This document shows positions 24,817-29,881 of a stretch of DNA of 29,881 nt, piece after piece; within the stretch, counting starts at the first letter, position 1, and each line of letters opens with the position of its first letter. This stretch comes from Candidatus Jidaibacter sp. (GTDB taxonomy: Bacteria > Pseudomonadota > Alphaproteobacteria > Rickettsiales > Midichloriaceae), in contig JAJTHY010000107.1 in assembly GCA_021298045.1 (NCBI GenBank), positions 1 to 29,881 on the forward strand, written 5' to 3'. A program made the translations under genes and the position numbers. The notes beneath the pieces are model-generated. The model was not told where the DNA came from. It did not search any database and saw only the letters and a program-made list of their open reading frames with translations.

Positions 24817-25764
24817 TTATTTTAAATTCTTATTATTTTCCTGATCAAAAAACATTGCAAAGAAAAAAGACTGTAGCGACGTTGCGAGTGCAAACAACAG
24901 CATTAGCAATGTAATTTCCGGAATGATACCGGTCATGATCCATTTATAGATTAGCCTTGTTAAAAAAACTGCTGTAAGTCCTGCAAATAAAAATCCGAGC
25001 CCATAAAAAAGTACAAGTGGGTGGAAGTCCCTAATAACATATTTCTCTTTAAGGCGCCATAAAAAAAGTTTGAATAGCAACCAGCTCATAGGCAATAATA
25101 CCTTCTTAACCTGCAGTTTAGATTTTTCCCCAACATTATAAACTGGTTTTGTAGGAATGTCTTTAACGCGAAAATTTTCCACATTTAACTTTACCAACAA
25201 ATCATTAGGCTGGCCATACCGTTTATACATCTTGTCCCAGTCTATAGTATGCAGCACCTTTTTGTTAACTACGGTATATCCTGTTTGTGAATCAGAAATA
25301 TGCCAATAGCCTGATGCTATTTTTGTAAGAAGTGAAAGGATGGAATTGCCCCAAAATCTGGTTTTGGGTATGGCATCACGGAATTCTTTATAAATTAGTC
25401 TATTTGCTTTGGAATAATCAGTCTCATTACTTGCTATTGGATCTAGTAGAGCTGTCAACTCAATAGGATCCATCTGGCCATCTCCAGCCATTACAACTGC
25501 CGCATCAAAGTCGTTATCCCTAGCCCACTTATAGCCACTAGCGATAGCAGCGCCCACTCCTTGATTAACCGGGTGTTTTATTAATACTATCCGTGCATCA
25601 CTCTTGATTGCTTGTTCAACTACAGTAGCTGTCGCATCCCGACTACAGTCATCTATAATAACAATAGCATCAATAAACTCTGGCATACTTTCGATAACTT
25701 TCATTATCTGCTCTTCTTCGTTATAAGCAGGGACAACTGCAGCAACTCTAATATTTTTATACAT
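24817..25764 (-). CDS. GT2 glycosyltransferase, polyprenyl-phosphate type
   Basis: A 315-residue GT-A fold glycosyltransferase like dolichyl-phosphate mannose synthase and bacterial polyprenyl-phosphate sugar transferases. It begins VAAVVPAYNEEEQI, has IDDCSRDAT, NQGVGAAIASGYKWA and the metal-binding DGQMDP at 95-100, then SDSQTGYTVVNKKVL. Two C-terminal spans (around FHPLVLFYGLGFLFAG and ITLLMLLFALATSL) anchor it in the membrane. The open frame extends upstream to a TTG at 25833, but the ATG at 25764 starts exactly where family members do, so it is preferred; neither has a good ribosome site. It diverges from the GT-C gene, which would be a natural user of a lipid-linked sugar. Confidence 0.9.
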   Translation of the reverse strand: MYKNIRVAAVVPAYNEEEQIMKVIESMPEFIDAIVIIDDCSRDATATVVEQAIKSDARIVLIKHPVNQGVGAAIASGYKWARDNDFDAAVVMAGDGQMDPIELTALLDPIASNETDYSKANRLIYKEFRDAIPKTRFWGNSILSLLTKIASGYWHISDSQTGYTVVNKKVLHTIDWDKMYKRYGQPNDLLVKLNVENFRVKDIPTKPVYNVGEKSKLQVKKVLLPMSWLLFKLFLWRLKEKYVIRDFHPLVLFYGLGFLFAGLTAVFLTRLIYKWIMTGIIPEITLLMLLFALATSLQSFFFAMFFDQENNKNLK

Positions 25765-25846
25765 AATTGGATGGGACAAATTTACTTTACAAACCGAGGG
25801 ACTCAATATACTCTTCCTTTGATCTAATTTCAACCGTTTTCTAGTA

Positions 25847-28540
25847 ATGGCTCTTTTACTAATTTCTTTGATTAATATTTACTTTTTAGGCACTGTAAAC
25901 TTAAAGCAAATCATAAATCGTTACTGCCCTGAGATAGACAAGATCTTCCAAATCTTAGCCGCTTTATCTTTATCTCCATTTATCACGAGCTGGATATGGT
26001 TGCAGTTAATTAGGTTCTTCCCGCACCATACGCATCATACATATATATCAGCAATATTTGCACTTTATTTATGCATTTTTCTAGTCTTTTTAATTAAGGA
26101 TTGGTCTTCAAATAAATACATGGATTCCTGGAGCACATTAATTGAAAAGATCCAAAAAGTTAAGGAATATAAGTGGCACTTAGCATTCGCAATTTTCTGC
26201 GTGATTTTAATAATTGCAAACTATTTTTACGCTCCCCTAGTTGAAAATGATTCAACAGAATACTTTTATATGGCTAAAATTATACTTACTAAATCCGATG
26301 TAAGTTGGTATCCTAATATCGCAGCTCATGATTCTTTTGGCTTACTTGCACCTTTCACCCATCCATTAGGATATCCAGCATTTTTATCATTGCACTTGGT
26401 TGGAATAGATGATTATTTAGGCCCTAACTATAATGCTATTTTACTGCCAGCAAAAATCGCCTGTCTGTATTACCCTTTATTAACCATCTTGATAATTATA
26501 TATATACTGCACCTGCTCAAAAAGCAGCATGCAAGTATTTGGGCATTGATGCTATATATATCTACGCCTATTGTTTTGCATTATATAATCAAGTGTCATA
26601 TAGACCCTTACCGCATCGCGTTCATGACCCTAAGCGTGGTTATGCTGCATCATGTTTTATCAACCAAGTACTCATATGCCAATCTATTTTTACTAGCCAT
26701 CACATGTGGGCTTGCATGGTTTATACACACTTCAGGAGCACTTAATGTTTTTATAATTTTCTTTATATTGAGCCTTGCAAACTGGCATAAATATGATCTC
26801 ACCACTGCGATAAAAACAGGTTTGTTTTGCAGTTGCATTTGTATATTTATCGTAGCTCCCGACCTTTATCAAATGTATAAAGCGCTAGGCACAATAGCGG
26901 GTGATGTTGGTAATATACCAGTGATACGTAATAATCTAAAAGAGTACCAGGAATTTTGGCAAGTCATGAGAGGGCTCAAAGATAGCAATGAAAAACTAGC
27001 AACACTGCTACGAACTTTTTATGAAGTAAAATATTGGGGGCTTTTATACTTCTTAGGAATACTTGGGATGTTAGCTTCTTATCGTAATATTTTTACTAAA
27101 AACTATAACTTATTACAACTGCTCTTCTTAAGTGTTGCACTGTTTTATGCTATTGCATTAATCGCTACATTAGCCGGCATTGATACCTTTGTATTCAACC
27201 TAAGATACCTTATGCAGCCAGTAGCGATTGTTGTTGTATTCGCGTCTATAAGCTTAGCAGACTTCTTACAAAACAAAAAAATCACCCGATTTGGTGCTAT
27301 AATATTTTTCATTTGCTCTATATCTATAGTCGGGTTACGGAATCTGCGAGATGTTACTTCTTTTCAGATCATAGCCAAAAGTGAGCATGAAAAAATGGCT
27401 AACGACAGCTCAAACCTAGCTAACCTGATTGCATATATCAGTCAAAATCAACTTGATAAAATGGGAAAGGCTATTGTTTTACGACAAGGTGAAACATTGC
27501 AATATTCAAAACTTTCTATTTATCACGCGTATGACTCACGTATAGCTTTTTTAGCTAATATTAATGATGTTGAAACTTTGAAACACGAGTTACGTAAACT
27601 GAACATAAGATACGTTATAAACACCTTCTATCAAGATCCATTTATTACCTCCACTCAGTTGGCCAACCTCTTGCCTAAACAGATTGTATTATATAGTGAT
27701 TCCTATTATAAATTACATGACCTCAGAGTTCCAGCTATAGAAAAAAATCATGTGCCAGATAGTAAATTACATTTGAAATTCCAAGCTCAGGAGAATGCGG
27801 AAGAGCAGGTTTATTTAGAGAAGTTTGGTGAAGATTATCATATTTTAAAGACCGCTATATCTCCATCAAACATATCGAGCGCTAAAAATATCTCCTATAA
27901 ATTCGAGATAGAGGCAAAATCGCCTTCCAAGGTAAATATTGAGGTTATAACTGCCTTATCAACTAATACCCAGTTAAATGATACAATTTCTTTAACAGAG
28001 TTTGTTTTAAAAAAAGGGCTCAATAAGATAGAGCTCTCAGTGCCAATTACTAATTTCTCGCCCTATGTCCGTTGCAAAATTGTAAGTAGTGCGAAAGATA
28101 AAATAATAATAAAGAGTGCCTCAAAGAAGCTTTATAATTACCGATATATAACTAATGAAAACATTAGAGTTCCAATTTTTTCTCAATCACCTAACCGTAA
28201 ACAGGAAGTTTGCTATTTGGGAGAAGGAGAATGCCATCTCTCTGGCGATCGTAACATTGATTTTAGTGTTATTCCTGTGAATACAGTTGCAAAAAACAAA
28301 CAGTTGTCCTTAAGGGTTTCTGGTGAAGGCACTATTTGCTACGGGGGTAAAAGCACTATAGAAAGAATAAAAGAAGCGTTATTACTTGGGTCAATTGAGA
28401 TGATGGGAAATGGCAATTGTCAAGAAACAAGTCAACAATACATTAGCACAATATTTATGTACCCAGGTGAAACCATTAGTTTTAACCAATCATCAAGCTC
28501 CAAAGGGTTAACAATACACTCCACAGACTATTATGATTAA
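25847..28540 (+). CDS. Large GT-C membrane glycosyltransferase-like protein
   Basis: An 897-residue protein with about a dozen membrane spans in residues 1-510 and a soluble, probably periplasmic, region from about 515 to 897. VENDSTEYFYMAKIIL at 132-147 matches the acidic first-loop motif of GT-C enzymes (ArnT/PMT-like), which use polyprenyl-phosphate sugars; PFTHPLGYPAFLSLHL is also typical of that group. The soluble tail includes a region resembling the donor-recognition part (VETLKHELRKLNIRYVIN) and then beta-rich segments (YKFEIEAKSPSKVNIEVI, LNKIELSVPI) and four cysteines near residues 785-790 and 835-865. The acceptor is unknown. It overlaps the flippase gene by ATGATTAA. Confidence 0.7.
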   Translation: MALLLISLINIYFLGTVNLKQIINRYCPEIDKIFQILAALSLSPFITSWIWLQLIRFFPHHTHHTYISAIFALYLCIFLVFLIKDWSSNKYMDSWSTLIEKIQKVKEYKWHLAFAIFCVILIIANYFYAPLVENDSTEYFYMAKIILTKSDVSWYPNIAAHDSFGLLAPFTHPLGYPAFLSLHLVGIDDYLGPNYNAILLPAKIACLYYPLLTILIIIYILHLLKKQHASIWALMLYISTPIVLHYIIKCHIDPYRIAFMTLSVVMLHHVLSTKYSYANLFLLAITCGLAWFIHTSGALNVFIIFFILSLANWHKYDLTTAIKTGLFCSCICIFIVAPDLYQMYKALGTIAGDVGNIPVIRNNLKEYQEFWQVMRGLKDSNEKLATLLRTFYEVKYWGLLYFLGILGMLASYRNIFTKNYNLLQLLFLSVALFYAIALIATLAGIDTFVFNLRYLMQPVAIVVVFASISLADFLQNKKITRFGAIIFFICSISIVGLRNLRDVTSFQIIAKSEHEKMANDSSNLANLIAYISQNQLDKMGKAIVLRQGETLQYSKLSIYHAYDSRIAFLANINDVETLKHELRKLNIRYVINTFYQDPFITSTQLANLLPKQIVLYSDSYYKLHDLRVPAIEKNHVPDSKLHLKFQAQENAEEQVYLEKFGEDYHILKTAISPSNISSAKNISYKFEIEAKSPSKVNIEVITALSTNTQLNDTISLTEFVLKKGLNKIELSVPITNFSPYVRCKIVSSAKDKIIIKSASKKLYNYRYITNENIRVPIFSQSPNRKQEVCYLGEGECHLSGDRNIDFSVIPVNTVAKNKQLSLRVSGEGTICYGGKSTIERIKEALLLGSIEMMGNGNCQETSQQYISTIFMYPGETISFNQSSSSKGLTIHSTDYYD

Positions 28541-29759
28541 CATAATAAGAAAAAGTAAATTTTTGCATCAAGTATCGATTTTATTCACTGTACAAACACT
28601 CTGCAAAATCATACCTATAATTGCTAATCTATTTGTGCTTCAAATATATACAGCGGATGTCTTCGGACAATTTGGGCTTATAGTAACCTGGATGGAATTT
28701 GCAAGATCCATAGCTAACCTTAAACTTGAAAACGCAATATTAAGTAGTAAAGGAAAGAACAATATCATGGTAGGGAGTGCTGCTTGTTTGCTGGTCTCTA
28801 GCGGAATTATGATCCTTCAACTTTTTATTATTTTTGTGATTCAACTAATTTACGATTTCTCATCATATTATTTTCTCATAGGCATCTATACTTTTGTTGG
28901 ATCCATATATAATTTGCAATTTGCAATCGCATTAAAATTAGGACGCATCAGAAATCTTGCTTGGTCTAAGATATTAGAGACTCTGTCTTTTAATATCCTG
29001 ATTATTTTACTTGGAGTTTTTAATAACACTATTGCATCTTTATTGATTTCAAGTTTTGCAAGTGTGCTTATAGGGGTAACAATATTGAGACGTTATATTT
29101 ATTTGGATTCGCTAAGCTCAGTATCAAAAGCAATAGGCTTTATAAAGCAACACTATAGATATCCTTTATATCTATCAACTGCATCCCTGATCGAAGTTGC
29201 AGCATATAATCTTCACATTCTTATTTTATCACTTTTTTATAGCACAACTTTTATCGGAGAATTATTTTGGGTGCAACGAATTCTCAACGTCCCTTTAAAT
29301 ATAATCACACCAATTAATCAGTTACTCATAAAACAACTTACTGTACATAGCTGCAACATCGCTTCTATATATTCAAAGATATCCTCCTATACCAAGCTTT
29401 CGGTGCTTGGATCGCTAATAATTTCAATTATGATACTTTATGTACCAAATGAAATCATTATATACTTGACACCTTCACATTGGAGCAATTTGATAACTAT
29501 TTTTCAAATTAGCTTGCCAGCTTTTCTATTGATATATATATGGAAGCTTTTAACTGCAGTATTGATGCATGAGCATAAACAAAATTTAATATTAGTTTTT
29601 GATATCGGCATCTTTATGCTATCTATGTGTATTTTATTGGTAGGTAGTTATCTTAACACGCCATTTATACAGCTTCTGCTATTGCTTACTGCCGCCAAAG
29701 CTTTGATAATATTATTAGTAATTATAAAGGTTATGCGAGTTATAGCTAAACCCTTATAA
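28533..29759 (+). CDS. Wzx-like polysaccharide flippase (MOP superfamily)
   Basis: A 408-residue membrane protein with about twelve spans, resembling O-antigen and oligosaccharide flippases: an N-terminal VSILFTVQTLCKIIPIIANLFVLQIYTADVFGQFGLI follows the Wzx pattern of a first helix then YTxxxFGxFG. It would flip a lipid-linked glycan across the inner membrane. The start overlaps the GT-C gene by 8 bases, so they are cotranslated. The last codons, GTT-ATA-GCT-AAA-CCC-TTA-TAA, run into the 141-bp repeat, which supplies the stop; the native C-terminus may have been replaced. Its bases are as AT-rich as the neighbours. Confidence 0.8.
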   Translation: MINIIRKSKFLHQVSILFTVQTLCKIIPIIANLFVLQIYTADVFGQFGLIVTWMEFARSIANLKLENAILSSKGKNNIMVGSAACLLVSSGIMILQLFIIFVIQLIYDFSSYYFLIGIYTFVGSIYNLQFAIALKLGRIRNLAWSKILETLSFNILIILLGVFNNTIASLLISSFASVLIGVTILRRYIYLDSLSSVSKAIGFIKQHYRYPLYLSTASLIEVAAYNLHILILSLFYSTTFIGELFWVQRILNVPLNIITPINQLLIKQLTVHSCNIASIYSKISSYTKLSVLGSLIISIMILYVPNEIIIYLTPSHWSNLITIFQISLPAFLLIYIWKLLTAVLMHEHKQNLILVFDIGIFMLSMCILLVGSYLNTPFIQLLLLLTAAKALIILLVIIKVMRVIAKPL

Positions 29760-29881
29760 AATGGCTATGAAAAATACAACAAATCTCCACCTCTTAGTCA
29801 TCCTCGCTATTGCTTGGGATCTTAAGATTCCGCAACAAGTGCGGAATGACAATTAAAGCAAAAACCGTGCCTTTTTTGTAG
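29741..29881 (+). repeat. 141-bp dispersed repeat, copy 2, cut by window end
   Basis: Matches 14659-14799 at 136 of 141 positions without gaps. It starts inside the flippase coding sequence and includes its stop. The hairpin ATTCCGCA (29827-29834), loop ACAAG, TGCGGAAT (29840-29847) is unchanged. The match is still running at the last base of the window, so the right end is unknown. Confidence 0.9.

Noticed and set aside
1..29881. A new defence, CRISPR or prophage system
   Set aside because: No repeat-spacer array, nuclease, reverse transcriptase, toxin-antitoxin pair, integrase or phage structural cluster was recognised; the genes are mostly housekeeping.

Overview
The window looks like the chromosome of an AT-rich alphaproteobacterium related to Rickettsiales, possibly a flagellated, Midichloriaceae-like lineage. 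This placement is inferred from gene content alone: a type IV secretion VirB8/VirB9 pair of the rickettsial rvh kind, a CarD regulator, a DhnA-type class I aldolase, a short alphaproteobacterial-type ProS, COQ7 and CcoG (aerobic respiration with ubiquinone), a flagellar-type FliQ, and short palindromic repeats of a style common in Rickettsiales. No integrase, transposase, tRNA, rRNA or CRISPR array was found.

Layout. 1-468 is the 3' end of a two-domain BON protein. 571-5525 (minus) is a tight virB8-virB9-dnaE unit with a near-consensus sigma70-type promoter at 5557-5585. 5603-7963 (plus) is ccoG-dsbB-coq7 with overlapping reading frames, concerned with oxidase assembly, periplasmic disulfides and ubiquinone. 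7993-8981 (minus) is iscX followed by a PAP2-like membrane protein. 9060-10739 (plus) is class I aldolase plus a secreted Cys-containing protein. 10892-14627 (plus) is rho, a palindromic repeat, ispE and a degenerate EAL-domain protein. 14628-14993 is a 366-bp gene-free island made of repeats. 14994-16684 (minus) is fabD-fabG. 16778-17104 (plus) is a small DUF2793-like protein. 17115-17929 (minus) is carD-fliQ. 18018-20884 (minus) is mreD-mrdA and a pagL-like lipid A deacylase. 21048-24784 (plus) is lon-proS. 24817-29759 is a surface-glycan locus: a GT2 polyprenyl-phosphate glycosyltransferase (minus) diverging from a large GT-C membrane glycosyltransferase and a Wzx-like flippase (plus).

Most genes are housekeeping. 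The parts least explained by ordinary annotation are non-coding. A family of MITE-like elements shares a terminus beginning TATAGCYAA and containing TTATAAAATG. A 141-bp repeat occurs at 14659-14799 and 29741-29881 with 5 mismatches, carries a perfect 8-bp hairpin, and each time sits at the 3' end of a plus-strand gene; the second copy supplies the last codons and stop of the flippase gene. A second, 162-bp element (14815-14976) is a complete inverted-repeat structure built on the same terminus. An unrelated 115-bp palindromic repeat lies between rho and ispE. I found no convincing new multi-gene defence or mobile system in this window.
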